From Rallus limicola (taxonomy: Eukaryota > Chordata > Aves > Gruiformes > Rallidae): a DNA stretch of 64,000 nucleotides. Both the position numbers and the translations under genes were made by a program. The stretch covers positions 124,001 to 188,000 of the forward strand of contig JAKCOZ010000022.1 of the NCBI GenBank assembly GCA_022605955.1. The letters are read 5' to 3'. The notes under the pieces are model-generated. The model was not told the origin of the DNA, ran no database searches, and saw nothing but the letters and a program-made list of their open reading frames with translations. How positions within the stretch are numbered: position 1 is the stretch's first letter; every line of letters begins with the position of its first letter. Shown piece after piece: positions 36,433 through 49,200 of the stretch.

Positions 36433-36605
36433 AAATCATTAAGGTTGAAAAAGACCTCAAAGATCATCTAGTCCAGCTGTCCCCCTACTGCCTATATTAC
36501 TAACTAAATCATGTCCCAAAATACCTCAGCCAACCTTTCCTTCAACACCCCGAGGCACGGTGACTCCACCACCTCCCTGGACAACCTGTTCCAAAGCCCA
36601 TCACT
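36433..36605 (-). mobile_element. CR1 LINE 3' fragment (second of two abutting)
   Basis: Right after the previous copy the plus strand starts again with AAATCATTAAGGTTGAAAAA, followed by a GATCATCTAGTCCAGCTGTC block, a CCTTCAACACCCCGAGGCAC block and an ACCACCTCCCTGGACAACCT block. This is a second CR1 3' UTR in minus orientation, from a different subfamily than its neighbour. Its terminal octamers are not separate from the neighbour's 5' break. Confidence 0.9.
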
Positions 36606-39545
36606 CTAAAGGAATAGAGAAAAAGACACAAACACCAAAGTAAAAACCAGTCAGCAATGACAACGTTTGCAGTTTGTCTACTGTCAACATTTCAATTCTC
36701 TCAGCAAAGCAAATGAATCCTGAAAAGTACTCAGATGGCTTTGCAGGTGTGTACTGTGCAAGCTTCAGTACCGACTTACAGAATGAGAGATGGCAAGACA
36801 GAACCAGGCTGCCTATCAGTCTCAAAAGGGAAGATATGCACAGCATGTGATCACTAGACAAGAGTAATTAGTAGAGCAACGCAGAATAGGATAGATGGGA
36901 AGTTCAAACAGAAGGGTTAACTTTTTTCTCCTCCACTTCCTCCCTCCCTCTTCCTCTCTCAAGAATCCTTTGATGACAAATAAGTGACCGACATACAGAA
37001 CTGAAGGAAATGAATAAGCTAGAAGATGAGCAGAAAACAAGGGTGAACCCAGAGAAACGGGACACTGGACAAGTTGGAAACAGAACGGCTGAGAAACCTC
37101 CATATCCGTGACAAAGGAAGCCATCTGAACAGTGGGGAATACATGACTGAATGACTCAATGTGACCACAAAAAATAAAAGTCTAATATTCATGTGTACTG
37201 TTTCTGCTCCCTGCAGGGCACTCAAGTTCCTCAGAAAAATATAGCCCAGACCTCTGTTATCTAGACTTATCTCTTCATCTGTGGAAATCACAGAACCCCA
37301 ATCTATAACTACACCACATCTAGAGAACTAGAGCTCTTCCTACAGACTTATATTCGTAATATTTATGGCAGCGTGGCTCCTATGAACAAAGGGTGTGATC
37401 CTCCCTTTGTGCCCACAGGCTCCCACACTCTCCAAAACACCCAGGTGACTATTCGGTTCATTCTTAACCAGAACCTCTAATCTTTAGCACTCCATCTTCC
37501 CAGGGGAAGAGAGAAAGGATATGCCCCAATGGAAATCCACTAAATGACAATGGAAATTTCGACATTCTAACAACTTAAACAAATCAAAAGAATGTGGTGA
37601 TACAAGACTAAATAAATGGGGAAGTAAAAGATGACAAAAAGAAATATAACTTACAGAATACAAAAGTCCTGGTCATTGAATCAATTACAGTGAAATTACA
37701 GAATTATAATTGAATCAATTACAACTTCCCAAAAGAAGCAGCACAGCCTGTTATATGTTCCATTCAGGAACTTCTTTGTATTTTATGACCCAGTATAAAA
37801 CACTGGGTTAACATGTGTTTTCAATTGTGATGTTTATAAAACTGGAAAAATACTATAATTCACAGAAATCTGCTGAACTACCCTTTGTCCATCTGTAAGA
37901 GCCAAGCAGATACCTACTTATACTGTAAGAAGTATTACACTGTAAAAAAAAAAAGTAGGGAAACACAATGGCAAGCTTTGAACCTTCCTAGAGTGCTAAA
38001 ATGTAAAAATATCTCTAAGAAAGCATTTTTCAGAGTACACTCACAAGCAAAACGTTTTAAGAAATCATAAGATGTATGTGTGTAAACTTTTCACCAAAAA
38101 AAAAAAGGACTTTACAGTGTAGACTAGGAAGGGACCTGTGTGTTCGCTCTAACACTACTGGAAATGTGGGGGAAAAATTAGCTAGCTAAACTAGCAGTAT
38201 GTATGAAATACGGTTTTACCTTTTTTTTTTTTCCTTTTTGAGTTCTGTGAGATAGGAAATCAGCAAGAGACCATCATTATGAGACAATGATGACAATCCC
38301 TGGAGGTGATAACCTTTTGTAAACATCTAGACACCTTCAAAAATTCCTCTCTCATCCACACAGGACTTGGGTAATAGTGACAGGCACTGCAGCCATGCAG
38401 AAAGTCAGCATCTGTCTCAAAACTCCTGTGCCTAATCAACATCAGAACTGGTATTTTTGTGTAAGCTTGTGCAGTCACATTTTCAGCTGAACTAAGGAGC
38501 CACGTCGTACAGAAACTTAAATGGAGAGCAGAAAAGCCACAAAGGCAAGTTCATCAAAGACTTGGCCATGTTCCCTTAATCCTTCTCCCTCAACTGTGCA
38601 AATGTGTGAGCAGATGACTGTGTGGACACAACTGTCTGTAACAGTCCAAAACCTCCACAGAAACTACAGGGTCTAGCCAGTAATACTTCAGCACCCCGAC
38701 TCTCTTATATGCACTCATGTACCTCTCGCTTCCGATACATCTCCCATTTGCAGTGAAACCAAAACTACTTTACTTGAAAACAGTTTCAGTATGCTTTACA
38801 TATCCAAGAGTTGAGATTTCCTCAAAACTTACATTTCATAGGTGTTTTATTTCAAAGTGCTATATAAGCACATGTCAATCTTTAATTTTTCTGGCTAAAA
38901 TTAATAAGTCATGTTGACATTTCATCAAGAAATGGTTTGTTTTCATTTTTTTAATTACCTCATTTCAAAACTGGAAATATTGATCATTTCAATTACTTAT
39001 AATTGTGTTAAAACAAAATTATTTGAAACACACTAAATGTGTTTGGACCTTTTTATAGCTTTTTGTTTTCCAGAAATTTGTATCTTTGTTTAGGATCAAA
39101 ATGCCGAGTGAAAATAGAGCAATACAGTAAGTAACTAAATACCCTCTGCACATTCCTTCAACTCCCCACAGGTACACACCAGCAGTTCTGTATTCCTACT
39201 TTTTCTGGGTTACCATGGTTATCTGCTTTCTTTACTTCTTGGAACCAGAAATTTAAAAAAAAAAACAAAATCAGAAAAAAACATATTCCACCACATCCTG
39301 TAATTCCCTTCTTCATGGTAGCTTTAAAGTATGAGTGCAAAAGGGCAGTGTGATTCACATGGTCTGGACGACGTTAGACACGTCACATTATTGGGAGGGT
39401 CTATAAGCAGAATGACCTTCTCAGCTATATTTTAGAGCCATATGGACAGTGATCAGCACTTACCAGTTAAAATGGTTGCACGATAATTTTTTAATTCTTG
39501 GACCCCGACGGAGGCCAACAGTGCACAGGCAATGATAAGGCTCTT

Positions 39546-39577
39546 AATGCATGCAAATTTGCAAGGCATGATGCATT
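39546..39577. promoter_or_regulatory. Palindromic octamer (POU-type) site cluster, putative
   Basis: TGCAAATTTGCA at 39552-39563 is a perfect 12-bp palindrome and overlaps the octamer ATGCAAAT (39551-39558), the classical site of POU-domain factors. It is flanked by AATGCAT (39546-39552) and ATGCATT (39571-39577), a second inverted pair. TAATTAAT and similar homeodomain-like words follow at about 39622-39640. These features suggest an enhancer-like element, but no conservation data are available. Confidence 0.2.
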
Positions 39578-42500
39578 TAATAATCCCTCATCTGAGTAAG
39601 TTGTAAAGAAGCCAGCAGGAGGAATAATTAATTTACATTAATAGCTCTCAGTGTGGTTTGCTGTAGTGCCCAAGTTTAAAAAAAATAATCTGGAGAGCTG
39701 GAAGTAAGAGTTCACTCTGCAACAACTATTTGCATTCTGATTCTCTCAAAACCTGTAAGTGCATAATTAGATATCAAACACTTGGTACATTTAACAGAAA
39801 GCAAGATGTGCCAGCAGCAAACCATAGTAACAGTAATTTGCCAAAGAGTGGCAAAATCTGCTTCTCAGAGGCAGTGAGTTTACAATTACAGAATCATTTC
39901 CAAGTGAATCCTCATTATCCTGCTTGATGGCAACTGATGGATCATTCTCATAAAAAGTCTTTTCAGGTAGAAATAGTGATGGAAGCATTGTATCACAATA
40001 TGATACACCACATTAGCCTCCTGAACTTCACGCCTTTTTAATAACACCTTGAAAACTACAGTAAGTCAGAATAATTCATACTCAAAACCATGGTCTTTCA
40101 GTGTCGACTTTTTCGTTTTCATTTAGTTCACATCTAGCTCCACCCTAATGCTTTGTAATCAGGACATATATCTTTTGATAAATGAAAATTATGATAAAAC
40201 AGACTCTACCAATAGATAGAAGTCCCACAGAAATAATATCAAATAATTCTGTTTAGCACATCCCCTAATTCTGAACCAGAATGGTTCTCAACGTCATCAT
40301 TCCATTCTAATAATGTGTGACTCAAGACACAACTCACTGTGACCATATATGAAGTTGGAAAGTGGTGCCTTTAGTTCAGATCACACAGTTCCGAGCAGTA
40401 AGAGAACTTATTTGCATCTGTTGATTCTCCATGCCACAGGGCATGTTTTGCCTTCCACTATGGAATAAGTTTTACAGACAACACTGTAGTAGATGTTATT
40501 TTCAGAACACGAGCCTATTGTATCATCTGGTGCACAACTGCAGTAGTCAGTGAGTTCAACTGCTGAATGTTTCCATTTCTTTCTAACGAAAACAATATGC
40601 TTACAATCTGTTCTGCATTAGTCACCAGTCCAGAGGGCTGAACTACACTTTTCTACCTATGGCAAATATCTTAACAGGATACAGCATTGAAGGGAATCAG
40701 TGGGATGAAAGATGTGACATGATACGGTCAGGTAGGTAGTAAAGTAATGCAAAGCATCCACACTAGAAGAAAAGGCATTGGTTAGGTAATGTCCAATGTC
40801 TTTTAATTCCTTTGTCTTGCATGGAGAAGTAAGATGTGAGGACAAAGGTGTCAGGAATGCTACCAGTCTGTACAAATGGAGATAAATGTTGAGCAGGTTA
40901 CATGGCAGGAGTCACTTCCACAGCTGTATCCAGACTGATACATGCCTGCATACCCAGGGAAAGGTACAGCCTGGTTTGAACATCAGGAGGTACCTTATCA
41001 CATTCCCCTTCTTTTGAAGGCCCTGTGCTTTAGCATGCTTTTTCAGGATGCACCTGATGGTATGACTAGCAGCAAGGATGTTCAAGGGACTATGAACCAA
41101 ACTAAAGAATGACCTCAGGGGAAGACAAATAAAACCCTTATAGGTGGAGAAGTTTTAATTCAATCACTTTTTCTAACTTATTTTTAAACAGTGGGACCTT
41201 TTTTTTTCCCCACTCCCTGTGCCTTTTCAGATTTTGATTTCATTACCAGTCACCTCTCCATCTTTCAGACACTTCCCACTGCACATGACCTTGTGCAGAA
41301 AGAAAGAACAGCAATTCTCATACATTACCATGCTGCCTCTCAAGGTGCAGAAAGATCTCATTATCTGTTCCATACCAGTTTATAAACCCTGACTATTCAT
41401 CCAATGATACGAGTGGAGCTTTATAAATGCAAAAGACCGTGTCACAGACCTTATAGTCATTAAGTTTCATTTATTATAGCATTTGTTTACTATTTTACTT
41501 TTGCAAACTGGTGCTTAAACTACCTCATATGAGACTATTGGAATTCAAGGTCAGGGCAGGCTGGTCACGTGCAGCTTGCTCTGGGACAGTGATGGTGAAA
41601 ACATGGAAGGATACCTTTGAATGAGATGATGATGCAAATGTATGCTTTTCTGTGAACATATACATTCATATTCCGGGGAAACAGACTGAACAAAATAAAC
41701 TATAAGCCTGCTATACACTCCTACTTTCAGAAAAGTCTTAATTAAAAAGCTAACACAATCAGGACTTACTGCATCACATTAATACTAATTTCAATTAGAG
41801 TCCTTAAAAGCATTATGTTCTCGTACGTAGTGTTCTTAAAGGCTTTAGGAATTCTTGTAGCACACTAGAAAGGCTTCATGTAAAGAAGTCCTTACTGATT
41901 CTGTCCCACTGACTCCATAGAGTACTGTCAATGATGCTGTTGAATGTAAGTAGCCAGAGAAGGATCTACACCAGCCAAAAGTCAGATAGGAATTGCCCCT
42001 CGAATGGAGTGATGAAGAGAAAGAATCACCAGTCACACCTACAGACTGATAAACAGGGAATATCAGTGGTAACTCATGTTTACAAAATAAAAATTTGCAT
42101 TATTTAATTTTTATTCCCCTGTAACATGGAACTTTTTTGGCATATGGGTCAAGTTTTGATTAAAGAAATTTAAGTCAGAGCTGTATACTCTGTAAGTGTA
42201 CTAACAGCCTCATGCGTGACAAAGAACTTGAGGGTTTTGCCATGTACTATGCAGAATGCATCCATATTTAAATGTCAAATAACAGAGAGCATATTGCATC
42301 CTTAATTAAGTTGTTTGAAGGCTAAACTACTCTTGCTCTTACAATATCTACATCTTTTCTGTTGTCTGAATTGAAGTTTTACTTTTACTCAGGGACCTTG
42401 TTCCCAAGGGATCTTCTTACAGGGGTACTAGAAGACCCCAGTCAAATCATCTTAGGTATATCCAAACTAAATAGGATTTACTTACTTCTACTGTGTTTTT

Positions 42501-42758
42501 GCAGGCCTCAACTAATTCCCTTTGCTTTTTTCTGTATAGATTTCAGCATGGCCACACACTGTTATCGTAAAATTATTTTGCCTTTACAGTAGCCATCTCT
42601 CTAACGTAAGATACACGTAGGTTTTTTCTAAACTGCAACTGATGCTTCTTCCGGATTGAAAAATCACTGCCCATGATGGGAAATGCTTTGTAAATATTAA
42701 TTTAGAAATACAATATCAAAGTAAGATCATTAGATTCAAATGTATTGTGCTATGATAT

Positions 42759-42777
42759 GGGGGGGGGGGGGGGGGGG
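42759..42777. repeat. Poly-G run (19 G)
   Basis: Nineteen consecutive G on the plus strand. Such a run can fold into G-quadruplex structures and is difficult to sequence, so its exact length is uncertain. Confidence 0.9.
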
Positions 42778-45700
42778 AATACATCAACATTGAAAAAAAG
42801 TTGGCTTTGCAACACATCCAAATTACACAACAGTAGGAAATGCCAGACCCTACTGGCACAATGGAATCACTGATCATAATGAGATTCTGTAGAAGATAAA
42901 AAAATTTGCAATTCTGTAGTCTGCGATGGCCAAGAGACTATAATTGCTCTGCAGTGGTCACCTCACCGTTAAATATTAAATACAGAAATGAGGATGTGAA
43001 TTGAATTTGTAACATGAGGATACGCAAAATATAATAGAAATACATCCTAACCAGTTTGGCTTCCCTTTCCCACACCAACTATTGAAATCGTAACTGATTC
43101 TATAACTACAGGACTAGCCATGTTGGTGAAATGAACTCCATGCTTGCACATGGAGGAAACAGCACCATGGTCTTAGCCCCCAGCTGCCTTGAAAGGAACT
43201 CTGTTCTCAGGCAAGAGTAAGAAAGTTAAGCTTATATAAACAGCACTCAAGCAAAATCATATCTTTCAGTACAAGAAAGCTAGAGGCACAGCATTCACAG
43301 AGGGAAGTTGCAGATCACTGAATTTATTCCCTGCCTCGCTGTGTTACAGCTTGGAATTAGCACCTGAAGGCCTAACCTAAAATACAAACACAATTATTGT
43401 CAAAGACTAATCCTTAATCCTTGAGGCTTACTCATGCCACTGAACATTGTTGTTCTCCAAAGTTTTTGCACCAGGAGACAAACTGCAGAGATGAAGTTGA
43501 GGGCTTGCAGATGGTTTGGGAAGGAATGGAGAAAACACTCCTGGTTTCTGGTATTCAGATGGGGAATAAAATAACATTTGTAGATCCCAAAGTATCTACA
43601 ATTTGGAGATGAACCCAAAGCATACCAATTTGCCAGCATTAGGGGAAATAAAGGTGAACCACTGGGACAGAATACCAAGTCGGAAAGCAGCTGAAAAGAA
43701 AATTTTGGGGGTCTCTTGGTTTTTTGCTTTAACATAGATAGGCTGACATACAGTAGCCAACTACTGTGCATTTAAAGAGATTTAAACAAAACCAGTTACT
43801 CTTAGATAAGTTATAAAACTTTTACGGAATTTTTTTGCACGATGCTTGATACCAAACTCTGAAACCTGATTTGACTTCCAAAGCAGGGAAGTGCAGCCTT
43901 CATGAGAATTACATACCCCAAAATTTTCCATCCCTCTATCTCTGCACATCAACGGCACTGAACACACCTCAGTATTCTAGATGCCCAGCTGAAACCACCC
44001 CTGCTCCTTACGGTGACACATACCAGCTCAAATACTGAGTCAACCCATCCCGAAGCACTGCTGACTTCAATTTGTTGCTCTGTTCAAATGCCATTAAATC
44101 AACAGTAACATTCTACTGAGGCTGAGTCTTGGAAAAGTCAAATTAGTCAAACAGGTGCCAGGAGCAAGAGCCAGTGAGCAAGAGCCCACTGGAGGCAGCA
44201 CTGCTTTCCAAAGGGTTTGGATGTACCTCACACAAAGAAACAGGACTGTATCAAGTATTACATTAGGTAATCTTCAGGAAAGATTGAAGAAAGATACATT
44301 CAGCTCTATGGTTGAATAAAATAAAGCAGGGTAAAAACATATCAGAAGTAGATTCTGTAGACATTTGTTTTGCTGCCTTTCTGTCCTGATCCAAACTGAA
44401 GTAAATTACAAAGGCAATTATTTTCAGACATGCATTCTTACTTTTAGATCCTATGAATAGGACAAAACTATGGCTTGGCTTTGTGGATTTCTAAAATACT
44501 TAAGTCTTACATTTCAGCTTACATCACTTTGCTGCAAAACTGTAGTTCTTCAAAGTAATTAGCAACATTACTACTAATAATCATTACGATGTTTTTCAGC
44601 ACTGAAACCTGTATTTCAGATTAAAACAGTACTTTGATCACAAATTTTTTGAACCACATTCAATTCTAGTTTCTGTCAGCCAAAAAAAAATTGACTACCT
44701 TATTTGATTATAGAATAATAGCACACAACTTCAGTTTCACTTGGAAATTCTTGAGAAAAATAAAGGGTCATTTTTCAGAGAAGCACAATAGATTAAAAGC
44801 TGAAATAGAAGATATACCCTTCTTTTCCATCTTTTGAAGTGTTCTCAAAACCTTTCCTGTCATATTGATGATCCACTTAAACTTCTTCATCTCAATCTGA
44901 TTACTTTGTTCACACTGCTTCAGAGATTAGCCCGAAAATAGATGTTTTAGCCATACTGTTCAGCAAATGCCAAGAGCTCATCTTCATAACATCAGTGCTA
45001 TGTGATTACTTCCTTACATCATATTTCCACAAGTGGTGGATTATACAGCCCACTGTAAAATCCACTTATGTTACCATTACCAAGGGGAATTTTATTGCCA
45101 TAAAGCCTACATGCATTTTTATCAATTGAGTTTACTAAAAAACAGTTTCAAAGAAGAAATGTCCATAATTCTGTTTCCACAACAGAATTAATTAATCATA
45201 AATCTCAAGGCAGATGGAACTGTTGTACGGGCTTGGAAGTCTCTGTGCTACTTCCAAAACCATTGCATTTGTTGTTTTGTGATACAGCAAAACAAACAAA
45301 AATTGCTTGGTATTCAAGTTCAATTTTTGTGTTTATGTTTATAAATCTATTCTGCCCTCAGTGTTTTCTGTTTTTCTTATTTTTTGGCTTAAAGGATAGG
45401 TTTGACTAGGATTAAGACAGCTGTGTTTTGAGCATTGCCAGTTGTCTTCAGTTTAATGTACTTATCCTGATCCAATATTATACTGCTAGTCCACCATGAA
45501 TACTAGGATATCCAGCTGTCACCATTCCTCTTGGGTTTTTTCCCCTACCTGTATTTATCTTTCTATCCACCTGCACATCCCAACAAGGCATTTACTTCTA
45601 GTTTAAGTGCTGTAATGACCAGTCTGACACCTGCCAAGGGTTGAATGGCCAGGGTTTGGCTGTTGAGGCTGGAATAAATAATGCCCTGAACAAAATCAGA

Positions 45701-45855
45701 TTTTACAAGAAGCTGTGTCTGCTGTAACTGTAATGCTGCATTGTTATGATTCTGCAATAACTAAGATCCTTGTGCTGTCACCTATGGTCCTAAAAACTGT
45801 TGTTGTTTGGTCTTCAACCTGCATCATTCACAAATTTCTTTTCATAAAGGAACAT

Positions 45856-46262
45856 CAAGTCCAGGAACTCATAAGGAAGTGGCCAAAACCCCCATTCCCC
45901 CAGTCCCTGCCCCTCCCTGAGCCACAGTATGGGGAAGAAGGGAGTAAAATCCTGACTGAAGTGCAGTCTGCTGAGAAGGGAGCGGTGGGGGAAGGTGCTT
46001 TAAGATCTGGTCACACTTCTCATCACCCGACTCTGGTGTCACTGGGGGTGCAGGGCAGGGCCAGCAATTTGAGAATTTCCTTTCCTTCACTCTGTGTTGA
46101 GTCTGTTCTGCCCATGACACTGGTTGCAGAATGATCTCTCCCTGGCCTTATCTGCACTCCTGAGCCTCACAATATGTATTTTTTCCCCTGTCCAGCCAAA
46201 AAGGACAGTGACAGAGCAGCTTTGGTGGGTGTCTGGCCTCCAGCCAGGGCCAAACCAGCACA
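45856..46262 (+). mobile_element. ERV LTR fragment
   Basis: The plus strand matches a common avian retroviral LTR pattern. The blocks are TCCTGACTGAAGTGCAGTCT (about 45950), GGGGGAAGGTGCTTTAAGAT (about 45988), TCTCATCACCCGACTCTGGT (about 46018), ATGATCTCTCCCTGGCCTTA (about 46131), CCCCTGTCCAGCCAAAAAGG (about 46186), TTTGGTGGGTGTCTGGCCTC (about 46221) and the end GGCCAAACCAGCACA. The 3' boundary at about 46262 is clear and the 5' boundary is uncertain; sequence back to about 45600 may belong to it. No internal retroviral genes adjoin it, which is consistent with a solo LTR formed by recombination. The 139-codon open frame inside it is incidental. Confidence 0.72.
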
Positions 46263-46279
46263 CACAAGACACAACTTCC

Positions 46280-49200
46280 ATGAGCATACAAAATAGTTTC
46301 CCTTGATTTAAAAATAAAATTTAAAAAAAAAAAAAAGTCTTGAAAACCCGTCACTTTATATATTTCAGAAATGTAGTCATTGATTAAAGTATTCTATACT
46401 TAATTCTGTGCAATCAGCAGAATTACCATTACTCATAACATCCTTCACTCTGAATCACAAAATGCTAAGGCTATGAAAAAATTAAGTTTGTATTGGCTTT
46501 TAAGCATTAATGCTAAAATAAACACTTCAGCAATAAACATTTCAGCTAAGTGGCATTCCAATCTTTCCCATAACCTGAGGAAAAGTAAATGCTCATGAAC
46601 TGTTTTCAGGGATTTTGCCCACATATGAGAGGAGTTAGAATTGCAAAAAGTTCTGTTCATCCACTTTTCCATTAAAACTGACAGGCACTGCAGTTTTTCC
46701 CAAAGCTTAAGTCTCTCCATTCGATGCTGATGTCAGCCCTTCAGTGAGTTTATAAAGTTCTAAATAAAAAATAATAAATCTGGAAGTTCTACGGACATAC
46801 CTTTTTTTAAGACTTTTCACTTGCCTGCCAGGAAGAAAATCTTCCCAAATTGCTTGATCATTGCTCTGCATATTTTCTCTTGAAACCCTGGTTCAATAGT
46901 TTAAAGCAGAGCATTTTCACCATTTGAAATTTTAGACAAATATACACTAAAGGAATTTTAAAAAAACAAAACTGTAGAAATACACTCAAGAAATGTGAAT
47001 TACTTATATCCCTTTTTATATTAAACTACTTTATCATTTTTGAACTGCCCAGTACCAGTAAAATCTCAGAAACTTAGCACCTACACTGGAAATACAAATC
47101 TGGAATAAAATGTGGGGTTTAACCCATTCGAGAACCAGCAATGGCAGGCGTGGCTGTGGAAGCCCCTCTCTGTGTAGGCAGACACAAATCCTACGCAACC
47201 ATCTATCCCAGGGGCTACCAGGCCAGTTTCAGGCAAACAGAACAGCTGCTGCTTCACATCAACAGCATTAGAATTAAACCCTTAAGGTGAGAAGGTACTT
47301 TAGGGCTTCAGTGATGAGGTCCTAAAGGAGGACTGCAGTGAACTCTGCAAACATGGCAAGAAAACTTCATTCTTTCATTTTCCTTGCCATGGAAAATGAA
47401 GATGAGAAGACTCTGTGATAAGAGAATTGTTCTCTAGGTTATTTTGCAAATCTTCCCAGAATTCAATTCTCAAATCTAATCTAACCCTGTGATTTCAACT
47501 CCCAACAATTCTTAAACAAAAAGTTTACAAAATGGAGTGCATACATTGTTTCTAATTATTTTACAATTACCTAGTTTGAAGTTAATTACATCCTCAGTCA
47601 GGACAACCCAGTTCACTACCACTAATTTACCTCAATTATTCAAATGGATTTCATTGATTTTTAATGCATTACTCAAATGCAAATATAGATCAAGCCTGAT
47701 GTTTTCCTTTTGCAAGAGAAAGACCGCTTATGATTTGCATAACTTTGTGAAGGCTTTTCTTCATTAAAAATAATGACAACAAATTTTAAATGGACTTGCT
47801 ATTAATAAAATGCTTTTTTTTTTTCTTTTCCCTTCTTTTTTAAATATTCCAGGCTCAAAGCTCAACCTTGCAAGTAGCTGAGAACTCTTGGCAGAGCCCA
47901 CTAACAGTGGCAGAGTACCATCTTTCCTTCACAGTGGTTTTTAACTTGTTCCGTTTGTGGAAGATAATAAATTTTTCAGTGGAGAGGAAGCCCTTGTATA
48001 GCAAATGTAGGCATCCTGAGCACAAGAATGGTTTACAGACATTTTATTGTATGTTCCTTACAACAGCCTGCAGACAGACAGAAAACCATTCTGCAGAAAC
48101 TCAGCAGCATGCAACTTTGATTTCTAACTCTCTGGGGAAAAAAGCAATACTTGCATAGAACCCAACCCCAATGTCCAGCTCTATTGATGACTCAGATAAA
48201 TCCCATTGAATTCATTTGGTTTCATTATGCCAGAATTCTCATTTGCGGCGCGAGGGTAATTCATGAAGCAGAGATCCTGTACTGAACAGCACTGCCAAAG
48301 AGGCAAGTGCTACTATTGATGAATTAACTGTGGCAACAGATGCTTAAAAACAAAAACAAGATTTAAAAAATTCAAAGCTTGCTCTAGAAACAGTGTTCCA
48401 TTCACCGGGATCTGCATTAGCACTTTGATACCAAATCCAACAAACTCTGCATTTCTTTAGAGGGAACAGAGAACAGCTTGTCTCCACAGCTATTATAATT
48501 ACCATCAAACTGCACTGGAAACTTGGCAATTTTGAATTTCATAACACCCATGACTGACACTCCTAATTAATACTATTGTTTTTCCCCTCTGGCTGGGTTT
48601 CCTGAATGCCAACCTGCAGAGCGTACACTAAAAGCAGGCGTTACAGAGAAGAACATCAGTGTTAATCGCCAGCACAAATACATTCAATGCCTCAGTAAAG
48701 AGTCCAGAACAGAGCGGCATTCCTGCAAGTCATGGATCAGCATTCCTGCACGTCATGGATCCTTGCAGTCTGATCATCATTATCTTCCTACACTACTAAG
48801 ATGATAATCTTCCTCCTCCTGCGTCCTTGCCCCTGAATTTCAGTGCTGCAGTGGCTAAAGTGAGTTACCACCGCTCCTTGTCATCCTGCTTTGAAATTTG
48901 TACCTGAAAGAACCTTCCAGAAAAGGAAAGCAAAAACTGCGTAATGAAGACACAATGTAAAACATGCTGCTGGTTAGTCTCCAAGTAATTCCAGTACCTT
49001 TTTTTTTTCATTTTTGTTGTGTTAGTGCAGATCTAAGCCCAGGAAAACTCATTACAGTCACGCATTTCATTCACGTTGGTTCATGCTGGGCACATCTGTA
49101 AAACGCAGCAGAGATCAGGGGTCTCCAGGGTCTCTCAACCAACTCCAGACACAGACTCAGCACATTCCAAAGTAACATCAGCACCAAGCTGGCATCTCCC

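Larger units (their letters stand above)
36610..45850. other. Unique AT-rich DNA, no gene seen
   Basis: No exon with convincing splice context and no transposon were recognised over about 9 kb. Homopolymers occur at 38096-38106 (A), 38221-38232 (T) and 42759-42777 (19 G). A palindromic octamer motif lies in a TAAT-rich stretch at about 39480-39660. A short direct repeat GAGCAAGAGCC occurs at 44162 and 44176. Open frames reach 123 codons (43400-43771 minus) without a known motif. Confidence 0.5.

Noticed and set aside
45715..46134. 139-codon plus-strand open frame
   Set aside because: It overlaps the LTR, whose identity is supported by several ordered blocks; the frame is incidental.
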